Source of the DNA: Datnioides undecimradiatus
Taxonomy: Eukaryota; Chordata; Actinopteri; Lobotiformes; Datnioididae
Length of the DNA: 64,000 nt
Reading direction: 5' to 3'
Assembly (NCBI GenBank): GCA_008933995.1
Contig: WARS01000034.1
Location: forward strand, 1,999,501-2,063,500
In this document: piece by piece, positions 1 through 11,587 of the stretch
How the letters are laid out: every line of letters starts with the position of its first letter
Numbering within the stretch: the first letter of the stretch is position 1
Notes under the pieces: generated by a model
What the model saw: only the letters and a program-made list of their open reading frames with translations
What the model was told of the DNA's origin: nothing
The model's database searches: none
Made by a program: the position numbers and the translations under genes

Positions 1-819
1 AATGGTCGACTTTGAACACAGCTAGAATGCCCATACTGAAGGCTTGTGCAGACCCGTGCAGTATAAGCAATATGTAATATGTAATAACAACTCAAACTGT
101 TTCTTTTCTTTAGGATATTTGTTTATAACATCACACTGAAGATGCAACAGGGATGGCATTTGATATTATTTCTATCACCAGTGTGGAAAGACTTTTTAGC
201 TCCACTGTGCATAAGCTGCATAAGGCATTTTTACTCTAACTTCCACCCTAACCTCTTCACTTAAAGTGTTAACGGATTCTTAGAATTCTAATTCTGCCTC
301 AAAAACAGGTTCTACCATTTCTCCAAGGAAGCATTTCCAACGTACTGTGGGCCTGCAAGTCATGAATTAACACGATTAACTTCCACAGCCTGTTACCTGA
401 GCCCGTGTCACCAAAACGCAACATCATCTCTGGATGCTCAGGGAGAAACCTCGAGCGGACACGTCTCCCGTGCTCGTGCGTGACAAGGTGAAACACCTGG
501 TTACTGATGTACTGAGTAAGGCAACACTGTCTGTGAGCGCACAGTGGTGTGGCAGCCTTTTTTAGTGGCAAAGAGCAGGTGAGAGTTAACTACAGCCGCT
601 AGCTCAGAGGTAGCTGCATCATTAACCGTTGTAAACAGACGCCGTGACCACCGGAAACTGTCAATGACTTGGAGTTGATCATTATTCTTAAACAACCTGT
701 TCATGTCACAGTGATGCTATCTGGCCAGACACCCTGCGGGTATTCCGCTGATGCGTAATTTAATGGTGACATGGTAATAACTACTATCAGGTGTGTTGTA
801 AACCAGCTAAACCTGACCT
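1..819. other. Non-coding or unassigned left edge
   Basis: I recognise no gene here. On the minus strand two overlapping short open frames (501-704 and 299-571) run through moderately CpG-containing DNA, and a possible splice donor (CAG before GTAACA) lies near 404. They could be parts of 5' exons of a gene extending beyond the left edge, but the translations match no family I know, so no coding call is made. Confidence 0.3.
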
Positions 820-1390
820 GTAATAACAATGGGACCCCCCTGCTCGCTGCGGCGATTAACGCTCACATTCCCCAAAATTCAGCTAGCGTTGATGTTAGCT
901 ATTCAGCTCTGTGGCAATGGCTTGATAGTGGCTAAAAGAGGAGGCTAATGCCGTTTCTGGCTCCCTTGGTTTTCTTGTTGAAGCTTGAGACTGCGGGCTA
1001 GCTGCTTCGATCGACCACCGCACATTTCACAACAAAACACACACCGCCGCAATGACAAGTCGCCCACTCCCGAGCACGCACGGCTAAACACTGCGCCTCA
1101 TCTCCCAAACCCGTTTCCTGAACAATGGAGCACAAGACGAGCTCCGGAGCATCCACGGTCACAGAGAGGAGCTTACCTTGTTGTCGGAGTCTGTCACAAC
1201 ACAATGACGCTGGAAGGTGGAGAGAAGGCTTAAAATTCCAGGGAAAGGGCGACCGGGGACGTCGTAGTCTTTGGGCAGACTGGAAAGACAAGATTCCGGC
1301 CACAGAGCGCGAGCCGCTGTGTTTGCTCTGCCCACTTGCAGAACGCGAGTGACTGTTTAGGGACCGTCTGCGTGTTAACACCCCTCAGAA
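820..1390 (-). promoter_or_regulatory. CpG-rich promoter block with probable non-coding first exon, minus strand
   Basis: CpG dinucleotides are clearly denser here than in the surrounding AT-rich DNA, with clusters such as those at 1010-1080 and 1245-1330, as in vertebrate CpG-island promoters. On the minus strand a good splice donor (CAACAAG before GTAAGC) ends a putative exon at 1177. The exon would start somewhere between about 1250 and 1390. The gene itself would lie to the left of the window. The open frames crossing this block match nothing recognisable and are probably 5' untranslated sequence. In human the neighbour on this side of CLIC5 is RUNX2/SUPT3H, but nothing here identifies either. 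Confidence 0.4.
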
Positions 1391-3957
1391 AACGAAGACA
1401 ATGCCGGGGATCAGTTTAACAACCGAGTTTTATCTGCAACAGTTAAAATTAGCTTCACCTTGACCGGCTGCACAGTAAAATGCCACTGACTTAACATTAC
1501 CAACGAGTATTAATTAAACTCATCTCTACAAAAAAAATATAATAATATAATACATATAATATAATGAAAGCAAATTATGTATTATTAAAATAAGAAAACT
1601 GTTTTAAGGAATTACCTTTAATTAGCAGCAATATTGTGAATCAAAATACTTTAAACAAACCTTTTAATTTCAAGTCATCAAATTTATTGACAGACATAAA
1701 TAGGCACAATTCCTGTTTTCTTCTTTGCTTATGAATAGTGGAAAACAGTTTTTTTTCCAGAGTTTTAATCTAAACATATTTTTCTGTTCATGTTATAAAT
1801 AACTACATTACTGTACTCATTTATCTATCTGAAGCTGGCTGCTACCATGCTTGTGTGCAGGATATAAATGTGGGCCACAATGACTGATGTTAAGTAGCAT
1901 ATGCCACATCAAGGTTGTTAAACAGAAGGGGTTGATATAAAACAGGACGATCCCTAACTGGATGTTCAAGTCTTGACAGACCAAGTAAAGCTTTGTGTTT
2001 GCTGCCATCTGCTGGCCCTCAGACGATACAGTCAAGAACTAAAAACCAAAGTCAGCGATATAGGGACCATGTTTGTCTTGAAATCACTGCTCTGTTGACA
2101 GTCCTACTGGTATGCATGCTGTGCATTTGCTGCTTCAGCTGGTATTTATTGTGGAAATTAGGTCAAAGTTAATGCACTGATATTTCTGCCAGTTTTCAGA
2201 TCATAAAAAATAAAGTTCCTGCTTAACCTTCGCAGGGAAGAGGGGGTGAGGGAGGGAAGAGGCTGACTTGGAGACAGGGAGTAGCCCACGTCAGGAGACT
2301 GAAAGCAAAGGGTGGAGAAAAAGTTGCGTGCACAGCAGCACTGTCAGAATAATGCATTGTTCATTCTGAGGTCCTCGCATTAAAGGTTTCCTTTTCTGCT
2401 CACTGACCCTGGAAGAATTAGTGACTGAAGATTGTGATGCATATTTTCACATTTCTATTGCATGTTGCATGAACATGTTTCCAAGATTCATTAGGAAAGA
2501 TGGAGTTACTTGTCAGCATGACACACCCACAGTGACTTTGCACACATTTCCATAAACAAAACAGTGTTAGAGATCTCTGGTATTGCTGTTTCTCTAGAAA
2601 CTTTTGCACAGTGTAACACAATAGCAGCTTCGTCGTGAGACACACAGTCAATATGCATTCTAATGCACGAGTAAACAATATTCTTACATCAATGAGGCAG
2701 TTTCCAGTGAATAAAAAACACAAACTCCCCAAGCTCAGTGTCTGAGAAAATAGATTTATTATGCAAATAAGTGACATATACACAGTGGGTTCATGGTTCT
2801 AATCATCAGAAAGAATAGTAATATATAATCGAGCTAGAATCATTTACAGAAATATGTAGTTTATATTATTGTCTCCATGGGGCATTAGAAGTCCTTAGAT
2901 GACATTAATAATTCACATTCTTATTATATTCAAACATATATAATTTACTGTACAAACATAAAGAGCTAAAGGCAGCTTGATTCCCGCTAAGGCACTCGTG
3001 ATTGAAATGACAACGACTTCCATCAGTTTGCAAGTAACATGACAACACAACAACTGGGGTGGACTAAACTGAACATATACTTTTAATCTGATACAGTGCG
3101 AGACTGTGGGCCTTTCAGGCAAGGACTGACAGTAAAAGAGATAAACTGTGATGTGAAAGTCTTCATTATACAGTCCAAACAGATACATAAACCCAAAATT
3201 GAAGCGGTCAGTCACTGCCTCATTAAGAAAAGGACAGTGTGTCTCTAAAGTCTGCAAAGCTGACACTGCCCCAATAAAAGACACATTTTTTTGGCTGAAA
3301 TACATTCTTACCAGTACTTTCCAACAACACTTTCTCATCAGTTAATTCAACCTTTGCAGAGTGACAATACAATACAATTCCCAGAAGAAAGAGGACAGGT
3401 CTAATAATGAAACCTTGCTTGATGCAACCCATCAGACGTATTTCATATGAGGACAGAAGACAAGACAAGACTTAGAATGCCAAAAACACCATCATCCTCC
3501 AAAGTCTCTCCATGCACCTTATTACAGCCCCATGTGCAACAGTAAACCTGCTGAGAAACACAAAGCTTGACAGATCTGCGGAGCCTTGTTACCTGTGATT
3601 TGACAATCGTGAGCAGAGGTTTAGCAAACAGCCATTTGCAAACTTTTTTCCTTAATAAATGAATTCCCAAATCATCACGTTCTCAACAATTTTTAGTCTC
3701 TTCCTTTTGTTAATGGTCAGCGTTATTACAGAGGCATTAGACTTAAGATGCTGCAGTTGATGATTGTTGATGATGTTGATGATGAATAATTTTTAAAACA
3801 TGACCTGTCTTTGAGATGCCACATCACTTTGTTACATTTAAAACATTTAAGCAAGTTAGTGTTAAACACGATTCATCCTGTGTAAAGAGCATTGTTACCG
3901 TGTGATTAAGTAGATTTTCCAAAAAGGGAGACAACAGCAACTGTGGTCGAGACTCAT
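1391..3957. other. AT-rich non-coding stretch including probable clic5 3' UTR
   Basis: No coding exon was recognised. The right part is downstream of the clic5 stop codon on the minus strand and probably holds its 3' untranslated region. A canonical AATAAA on the minus strand at 2755-2760 is a candidate polyadenylation signal, giving a 3' UTR of about 1.2 kb. A second one lies near 1683. The short open frames in this stretch have no domain character. Confidence 0.45.
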
Positions 3958-5875
3958 TCATTTGCCCAACCTCTTAGCAACATCCTTGTAGGCAAGCTCA
4001 ATTTCCACATCAGACGCACACGTGTTGGTGAACTCATCCCGGCTGTAGGCATTGCCAAGGTAACGCCACACTCCTCTGAATTCAGATGGGATGTTGTAGT
4101 TTCTGTATTTCTTTGCAACCACCTGTCAAAAACAAGTTAGCTACTGTAAGAAGCACATTCATACAATCATTGAACCAAACCTAGAGCTATCCAAAGCAGG
4201 TTACCTTGACAACATGAAGTTTGGGCAGAAGGTTGCAGTCAGCCAATGTCAGTTCGTCTCCATCCAGATATTTGCGATTGGATTCTCCGTTGTCACTGTG
4301 GCATCCTGCCTGAACCTCGTCAGGGAGCGGACTCATCAGATACTCATCCAGCTTACTCAGGGCCTTGTTTAGACTCTTCTCTAGCCCTGAAACACACACA
4401 CACAACACACATATAGAGGTCATACGGAGCAAAGTTGACAAACCAGTGGATTCTAGAAGAATCTGTGTTTACTGGATGCACGTTAGCTGTTATAGTGTGC
4501 TTACCTCGATTTTTATCTGGTCTTGTGTTTTTGACATAAGCAGAGAACCTGGCAAATATATCATTTCCTGCTGTGTTGGATTCACGATTCCTTGCTGCAA
4601 GTCTGGGGTACCTAAAAAATGAATGTGCTGGTCAAGACCAGCTTACCCCATTTTCCTGCATACTGCACAAGTTTCTGTATGTGAAACCTACTTTGGTGGA
4701 GCAAGCATCTCCTCCAGGTACTCCTCTATTTTGTTGACATCAGTGAGAACCTCTCCCTGGAAGGTGAGGAAAGGTGGGTGTGTCCCTGGGGCCAGGTTAT
4801 GGAGGTCTGCTGGTTTCCTAATCAGAGTGAAAACATTTTACAACCCCTACTATAATTGTGGAAAGGAACACTATTTTAATATCATTGACAATATTACAGT
4901 TTCCAGTGAACAAATGCTCCTCTTTACTTTGTCTACTCAGCCACGGTTGCTAATGCTGCTAATGCTAACTACCTTGGGCCTCGTTTCCCAACAACGATTA
5001 CTCTTTTAAGTGATGTGTTTTTAAGTGTGACCCTCTGAGAATTTGTTCATTGCCTCTATGTATTTCTCAAAGCAGCACTTGGAGCCAGAGCATAATTAAA
5101 CGCATATCTGCTAGCTGCTTAATCAAATGGTTATGGGATGTTGTGTACAATCTGGGTCCATGCCACACTGTCACAGCAGCTGTGACAGTGTGTTGTTGGA
5201 AGTGCCTGTGCAAAACTGCAATATATTTTTGCCTCATAAAAAACAGACACATGCAGAACATTTCTTTGTAAAATGAATTTGCACATTATGTTAGCCAATT
5301 AGCATGTAATATTTAGTATTTTAGAAACTCTTTGCTAGACCAATGGACCTTCTGACAACATAGAGCTACTCTACATCTAAACTAAATATCTGGTTGCAAC
5401 TGATGATTGTAATATTATGCATTATGCATTAACCTGCTTTAACATACTTTTTTGGCCAATCACTATAAAACACTGTCATATAGTCATTTTTTTCAAGTTG
5501 CAATTTTGTTTGCAAACAGTTGCCAATAGCCGGCAACATAGCAACATTACTATATTATAATGAGCCAAAATCCAAGGGCCAGAAGATGTAATTAATGAGC
5601 TGAAAGTTGCTAAAATGCTCTAAATCTGCACTGTTGTACAGATTCTTATGTTTCAGTATCTGTTTATAGTTAATCAGGACTGTGTAAAGCTGAAGCTGAT
5701 ATCTACTCTCTGTCCTCTGCTCTACTATATCATAAAGTTATGATCAATTACTATATTACCTCTTAAGATCAACAGTGGTGACATTGAAGACCACACCTTT
5801 CAACCAGAGGATCATAAAGAGGCGCTGTGAGAACGGACAGTTTCCAATGCTCTCCCCATCACTCCCAGCCTGTAA

Positions 5876-5915
<40 letters not shown>

Positions 5916-7835
5916 ACGCACACACACACAGGGTAAGGAACAAACACTGTTAAGTGAAAGAGATCATCTGTGACACACACATTTTCTATAACCTCTCCAA
6001 ATACCCATTGTTGATATGGTTCACAGATTGGCACACCACATCATTTAAATAAACACATTACACAGGAGGTGTCTTTGTAGTTTAAAGTTGTGGGCTTGAG
6101 CTTGTGTCTCTGTGTACATACACACATTTATAATTGACATATGATCAAATACAGTAGGATGAATGTGTGTGTATGTATGCCTGAGCATGTGTGTGCGTGC
6201 AAAGCTGCAATAGGACACTGTAATGAGACACCAAGTCCAACATGAATAATCCACAGTGCTTCCATTAGCCGCCTCACTGCCTGTTTGGACTTTTGGCTTT
6301 TATAATACTGTGGCAGTGTATCAGCCACAGAAATCATATCACATCCCATCAGCTTGAAGAAACTGAGAGGTTTACATTCAATTTATGAAATTCCTCAGGA
6401 AATAAGTCCAGTCATCTCATGCTTCTATGGAACATTTGCTGTGTTTTATATGGGAAAACACACTTGAGGCCTTTTACTTGGAATTTACATGGGAGATAAC
6501 ACTTACATGGAACATGCTGTGTGTGTGTGTGTGTGTGCGTGTGTGTGTGGTTTTAGAAATGTAAATGAAGCCATTGCTGTCCATTCACTTCAGTACAATA
6601 TGAAAAGTTATGAGAAAAGCAGTCTTTGTTACAAGTGTAGGCATTTTAAATCAGTTGCACTATAACTACTTTATCACACAACAATACTGTGCAGCATGTG
6701 TAGATGATTTGAAGTTAAGCACCTGCTAATTTGCATGTATTTCTTGGGGAGACATTAAATACATTTCCAATAACCTACTCAAGTCATTTTGTTCATATGT
6801 GATGTCACCCTAATGTACAGTCAAAGGGTCCAGAGAACCCAAAAAACCAGAACCTGGAGCTGGAAAACTTTTTGGACTTTTGCACTTTGTGTACGGTTTT
6901 CATTCATCATCTTCATGATTCATTCATTCATCATCTCTCAGGCATCGTCTTTGGAGTCTGGCATCTGTTCTTATCAAAATAAAGACACAATCTGGCACAT
7001 AACCCACCACAAACACACAAATTAATGTTTTATCATGCCAGTTTTGTAAGAGAATAAGAAAGCAATCAGTAACCTGTTAGTCCATGTGTGGACTTTGTGC
7101 CAAGCTAAGCTAAAGAGCTGATGACTGCAGCTTCAAATTATAAATATCATATCTGACATATCATATTTTGTAACTATTTGTTGAAGAATTTCTCTAAATG
7201 TCACACTTCCATCCTCAAACTTACACTCATGTTCATCTAACAAAGGGACATGCCATAATGTGCATATGTTGCACAGGCATGGCTATACATACAAACATAC
7301 ATCAAACATACTTGCACTTATTGTATCATAACCTCAGACCATTCAAAGCTGCTGTTCCCAATACTGAAAGGACCCCAGTAATAATTTATTGGGAGAGAGA
7401 AAGAGAGAGATTGTCTGTGCACGTGGGTGTCAGGTTAACACATGGAAAATCAGCACACAACAACAACAACAACATGCCATGCACCCGCTTAAAGGAGCCG
7501 CCCTCACATACACACTGAATATGTAACAGATTCAGTGGTGTGTGTGTTAAATGTACAACATGACATGCACAATATAACAACTATTACAGGCAGGATTCAA
7601 GGTTGTGAAGTTTGTACAGGAATGTAATTAGGTCTTGAGAGGAAAACTGATCTGGTGTCAGTTTGTGATGTACACAAACTGTACAAACATGGAAACAAGC
7701 ACACAGAAATCTCCCCACCTTGACAAATAGTTCAATATCGGGGTCCTTGTCCTCCTCGGCTGCAGTATCCGTCATGGTCAAGAAAAACACGCTTTGCTTC
7801 TGTGCTTTGTTTCCACAAGTGTGTATATGTGTTTA

Positions 7836-7876
<41 letters not shown>

Positions 7877-9091
7877 GCGTGTGTGAGCCGTTTCAGTTTA
7901 CAGCAGATTTTACTCCAGATCCATGTGGTGAAGTCCTCCTGGTCCCATAGCAGCTGTGTCAGAGTGTCAGCTGAGGACGAAAGCCAACGAGAGCGTGTGC
8001 GTGTGTGTGAGAGAGAGAGTGTGTGTGTGTGAGAGAGAGAGGCTCAATTTGTACCAGAGGCCTCAACAGTGGGGCGTGACAGTGTGGGGCAAAAATAGCC
8101 CCCTTAGGTGGGGTGTGGTGGGGAGGGGGCGTCACCCAATGCATTAATGCAGTGTGGAGGAAAAGGGCAGACCAAGTCACCCAAGGGTGCCCTGCCCCTC
8201 CCACCTCTTTTAGCTCTGATTGACAACCGGGTGACTTTGAATCATTGGGAGTCATCGTCTCACTCTCAGACTCATCAGCACCTGCGGCTCCCATGCTGCG
8301 AATTCTCAGCCTGTGTCTGAGTTGCTCATACGTAATGCAGTCATGTTTTTATGGTGATAATCTGTATTTTTGATATTGTCATAAAAATCCATTTAAAACA
8401 CTAAAACAAAGCAGATTTTGTCTGTGTATCCAGAGTGTCATGTCTACTCTTGTTGTAAAAAAAAAAAAACAGCCATAGTTGCTGGCTTTATTAATGGTAA
8501 ATAAATCATTTGGGTATTTCTATAAATCAGACTGATAAGTCAGACTTTTATTAGAAAATGGTACTGAAATGTAACATTTAACTTTACCTTTAGGTGTAAA
8601 TAGACATGGTTATGTTTTTGTATTTATAGCACATAACTGTCTTTATATTGAATAAGTTAGCCACTTGTTAATTTAAACAAGGCTCCGATGCTAATGCAAT
8701 GCTTATACTTGGAAAAAACATTTGAAATCATCAGCATGGAACTAGTTTGGAGCCTAGTCACTCTCATTCTGCTGCAGTGACCTTAGACTTTCATTGATAC
8801 AATTTATGGTGCTGTAATATTGAAGTATCAGATTTATAACCTGTGTTTATTCCAGTGCTGGTGGACTTTAGTGTAGATGTGCATATTATGTAATAAGTTC
8901 AGTTCGTGTGCGTGATTGGGTGTGGAGGTACATTTATCTTTTATAGATAGATTGATAGAACCAATACACTTGGCGTAATACAGTTATACACGCACAGGAA
9001 TTCACATGGCCACGTGACATCCCCAACTATCCCAGCACTGAGTCAGAACATTCTTGTCAGTTCAACTTAACTTATATTTAGAATCATAGTC

Positions 9092-9130
<39 letters not shown>

Positions 9131-9975
9131 CATGCTGAAATGACTAAACATGATGACCTATAAATAGAAGTGTGTGTGTATGAGCACAGTGAGGTGTGTG
9201 GAGGTCCCAGACAATAGGACAGAAAGCCCAACGCTCTATGTAACACAATCACATTCAACATTACACACGCATTATGAGATAGTACACACTGACCTTGCAC
9301 ACTTATTTATGATGGACCAGTATGAATGTGATTATGAAAGAGATTTATAAAGTCTTCGGGTCAGTTTGAAGAGAATGTATAGATTGCAAACTGTGCACAC
9401 ACACACACACACACACCATAAACTGTTGCAGAGGTTAAACTGAAATAATAACATGCAACCCACTTCGTCCTTACCTTAACAAAAAGTGTGACACCATGTT
9501 TGTCCTTTTCAAGTTCAGTGTCCTCCCTAGCTTCTTCTTTCTCAGATGCTGATGAAGACGATGAGGAAGATGAGGATCTGCGTGATGAGTTCCCCCCGTC
9601 CACCTCCACCTCTGGAGACCCCCTCTCCCAGTTCAGTTCTTTGCTGCTCTCCTCCTCTATCTTCTCCTCTTCCTCTTCCTCTTTGTCCTCCTCCCTCTGT
9701 TTCCAGCTCTCAGTCTCCCCCGTCTCTTCTTCTTCACCATGTGAAGAGGAAGAGGAGGATGAGCAAGAGGAAGAACGGCTTCCCCTCTCCTTCGTGGGAA
9801 TGTGAGGCGGAGGGTGAGAAGGGGGAGCAGGTATGGCCCGCCCAGTGTTTTCATACTCTGCGCTCATCCCTGAGAGCTCTTCATACGGTGTCTCATAGGT
9901 TGTGTCGTATATACCCGACGATTGGTTCTGGTAAGTGCAGCCCGGGGCCTCGTACACATTCTCAGAGTGATCCAT
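3958..9975 (-). CDS. clic5: Chloride intracellular channel protein 5 (two first exons)
   Basis: CLIC proteins are GST-fold, glutaredoxin-like proteins that exist in soluble and membrane forms. CLIC5 is tied to ezrin-based actin structures such as stereocilia and podocyte foot processes. Shared coding exons on the minus strand are 5869-5760, 4817-4692, 4611-4505, 4386-4205 and 4122-3958 (stop TGA). All junctions are GT-AG and phases match (110, 126, 107, 182 and 165 bp). The first shared exon carries the thioredoxin-like active-site stretch [16 protein letters not shown] with the CLIC cysteine. Later exons carry [21 protein letters not shown] and the C-terminal RDEFTNTC helix region. Two alternative first exons both end in LFVK in phase 0: a 19-residue exon (7775-7719) and a 167-residue exon (9975-9475). 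They give about 248 and 396 residues, against 251 and 410 in human CLIC5A and CLIC5B. CLIC4 and CLIC6 are less likely because both N-termini look CLIC5-like. I cannot assign the teleost a or b copy. Confidence 0.93.
5164..5192. repeat. 29-bp near-perfect palindrome in clic5 intron
   Basis: CACACTGTCACAGC, one central base, then GCTGTGACAGTGTG: two 14-base arms that are exact reverse complements, inside the clic5 intron between 4818 and 5759. Both strands therefore encode nearly the same short peptide frame, which has no coding meaning. Confidence 0.9.
5877..5930. repeat. (CA)n repeat adjoining a clic5 acceptor
   Basis: An imperfect CA run of about 54 bases directly upstream, in the minus-strand sense, of the acceptor of the first shared clic5 exon (5869). 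The transcript therefore has a (UG)n tract ending in UUUACAG. Confidence 0.9.
7099..7146. mobile_element. Small fragment of the inverted-repeat element
   Basis: GCCAAGCTAAGCTAAAGAGC followed by TGCAGCTTCAAATTATAAAT resembles the right-end modules (GCTAAGCTAA, GCTTCATATTT) of the other copies. It is short and diverged, so the call is tentative. Confidence 0.35.
7719..7775 (-). CDS. clic5: clic5 alternative first coding exon, short (5A-like) isoform
   Basis: This 57-bp exon encodes [19 protein letters not shown] and ends in AAG before a GTGGGG donor, joining in phase 0 to the shared exon at 5869. Both the MTD start and the acidic stretch before IELFVK correspond to the mammalian CLIC5A N-terminus. 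An in-frame ATG lies five codons upstream (7790), but the MTD start fits the family better. A separate promoter is expected between 7790 and about 8300, which is GC-rich in its right half. Confidence 0.88.
7838..7885. repeat. (GT)n microsatellite near the clic5 short-isoform start
   Basis: A GT run of about 45 bases with GC interruptions, roughly 60 bases upstream of the short-isoform ATG on the minus strand, so it may fall in the 5' UTR or core promoter. Further GT/GA runs follow at 7996-8040. Confidence 0.9.
9096..9128. repeat. (CA)n microsatellite
   Basis: A pure CA run of about 33 bases in the clic5 intron between the two alternative first exons. Another CA run lies at about 9396-9417, close to the donor of the long first exon. 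Confidence 0.9.
9475..9975 (-). CDS. clic5: clic5 alternative first coding exon, long (5B-like) isoform
   Basis: The exon encodes 167 residues from the ATG at 9975 (context AGAATGG), which is the first ATG in this frame, to LFVK before a GTAAGG donor. The N-terminal part has repeated tyrosine-acidic motifs ([27 protein letters not shown]), like the Tyr-rich start of human CLIC5B. It is followed by low-complexity poly-Ser and poly-Glu tracts. The tyrosine motifs look like possible phosphorylation or adaptor sites (inference). A possible acceptor (CATCTCAG) lies about 30 bases upstream of the ATG, so a 5' untranslated exon may exist further right. The plus-strand frames here are complements of the Ser/Glu tracts. 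Confidence 0.85.
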
Positions 9976-11450
9976 TCTGAGCAAGGTTCTCAAACAGAGG
10001 TTGTCCTGAGATGGTGTAGGGCAGAGTGGCTGTAGCGCCAACAGTGCCTACCTTATCACAGGACTTTGAACAGGCAAGGCAGATAGACAATGCCAAGACA
10101 TCTGTGATCCTTAAAGGAGAATACATCATAGATAGCCTTAGCATGTTCTTGCTATTATTGGGTGAAGAGAAGGTAAGGCCAAAGAGTTAACTGTGAAGAG
10201 AGTTAATTTTACAATTTAAGGTAACGCGCATGTGAGCAGCTCTGAACACTTTTTGTTGGTTCACCATCTGAGTTTTAGATTTGGTCATTAAAAGGGACTC
10301 ATCAGTCAGGTGTTTGCGAAATGGATCCTACATGTCCCAACATGCACCACAACATCATCTTTCACTAGAGCCTCCCCACTAGGAAATACCCTTATCTCAA
10401 ACTCAAATCCCCCAGTTTGCTACACGAATGTTATGTCAAATATGCAAAATTTCATGCAGGTTTCTTTGTAACATATCATAGCAAAATATTATAATAGATT
10501 CTGATCTAGAGAAAAGATCACCTGCTATCTACATGTTATGACTCTTTTACTCTAGGACAGGCATATTGAAAGATGAATACAGTGCTCTTGCAATTTTCTT
10601 ATCTTGTGAGTGATGATTGGAGATTGAAGATGAGTTTAAAAGTCACGTGAGGTCCCATCTATGGGATCCAAGGATGAAAGTTCCCCATTTTACCTGCCAT
10701 GAGTAAAGCAGTACTGGAGAAGAGATAACTTCGAAGTGTTGTAGACTGTATTTGTGATTTGTATGTGGATTTGCCTGTGAGTGTGAACAATTTGCCTGCT
10801 TGGCAAATTGCAGAACTATGCTGCAACGTAATACTGAGGTGTATTGTGTCAAAGTAGGTCATGCACTTCTAATACAAAGCAATTCACCACAATATTATCT
10901 TACTGACGTATTTTAAGTGATTTTACTAAGCAGTTTTGCGTATTTAACGATTATTCAACGTCTATAATTTTGAAAGATCTCATATTTGTAAGTAACAACA
11001 GCTAATACAGTTTCACATTTAACCACAACCTACACGGAGCACTGGAGTTTCAGCCTTGAGGCTCTAATCGTCCGTTGAACACGTAAACTACTCATACTTG
11101 TACCGCCCACTAATTCTGAACGCTGATTGGCTGCTTGAACTGCTCGTTTAGTTAAAGCACCAGCCGATAGCTGCGTCAAAGTAACTATATTTAGAGCGGA
11201 GGTACGCATATGTCACGTCAAAATAAAGTAAGGTGTCTGTAAAACTAATATACGAACTAATTCATGTATAATACTGGATTTCTCATACTTTTAAATGACC
11301 AATTTTATTAACATCCATATGGAAAACAAAACAGTATATGGAAAAATAGTATTTAGTTTATATTTCAACATATTACGGTACGGTATTACGATATGTAAGT
11401 CGCCTCCGTTTCACGGAGGATTTTATTGTTAAATAATTAACCGGAAGCTA
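9976..11450. other. Intergenic region between divergent clic5 and enpp4
   Basis: No coding sequence was recognised. The stretch separates the 5' end of the long clic5 isoform (minus) from the enpp4 promoter region (plus) and probably contains the 5' untranslated exon and promoter of the long clic5 form. It is AT-rich, with no obvious repeat. Confidence 0.4.
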
Positions 11451-11587
11451 CAGGAAATAACTTTCGCTAGCTCGACGACGTGCTGTCGTTTTGGTATTTC
11501 GAAGAAGTCCATTAAAGATGTTACTGCTAAAATAGCCTGAAGAGAAAGTTGCGGAACAACATTGTGCGGAGGACAACTGCCTGTCAG
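11451..11587 (+). promoter_or_regulatory. enpp4: Probable enpp4 promoter and non-coding first exon
   Basis: The coding exon of enpp4 begins one base after a splice acceptor, so a non-coding first exon must lie upstream. The best candidate ends at 11587 (CTGTCAG before GTACCG). It sits in a local patch of CpGs with an ETS-type CCGGAAG motif at about 11441. The transcription start was not determined. Confidence 0.4.

Noticed and set aside
299-704. Minus-strand open frames that could be an exon
   Set aside because: Two frames are open for 67-90 codons, but neither resembles a known protein and the splice boundaries are uncertain. This is left as an unassigned region.
9488-9980. Plus-strand Ser/Glu- and Pro-rich open frames
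   Set aside because: Complements of the low-complexity Ser and Glu tracts of the long clic5 first exon.
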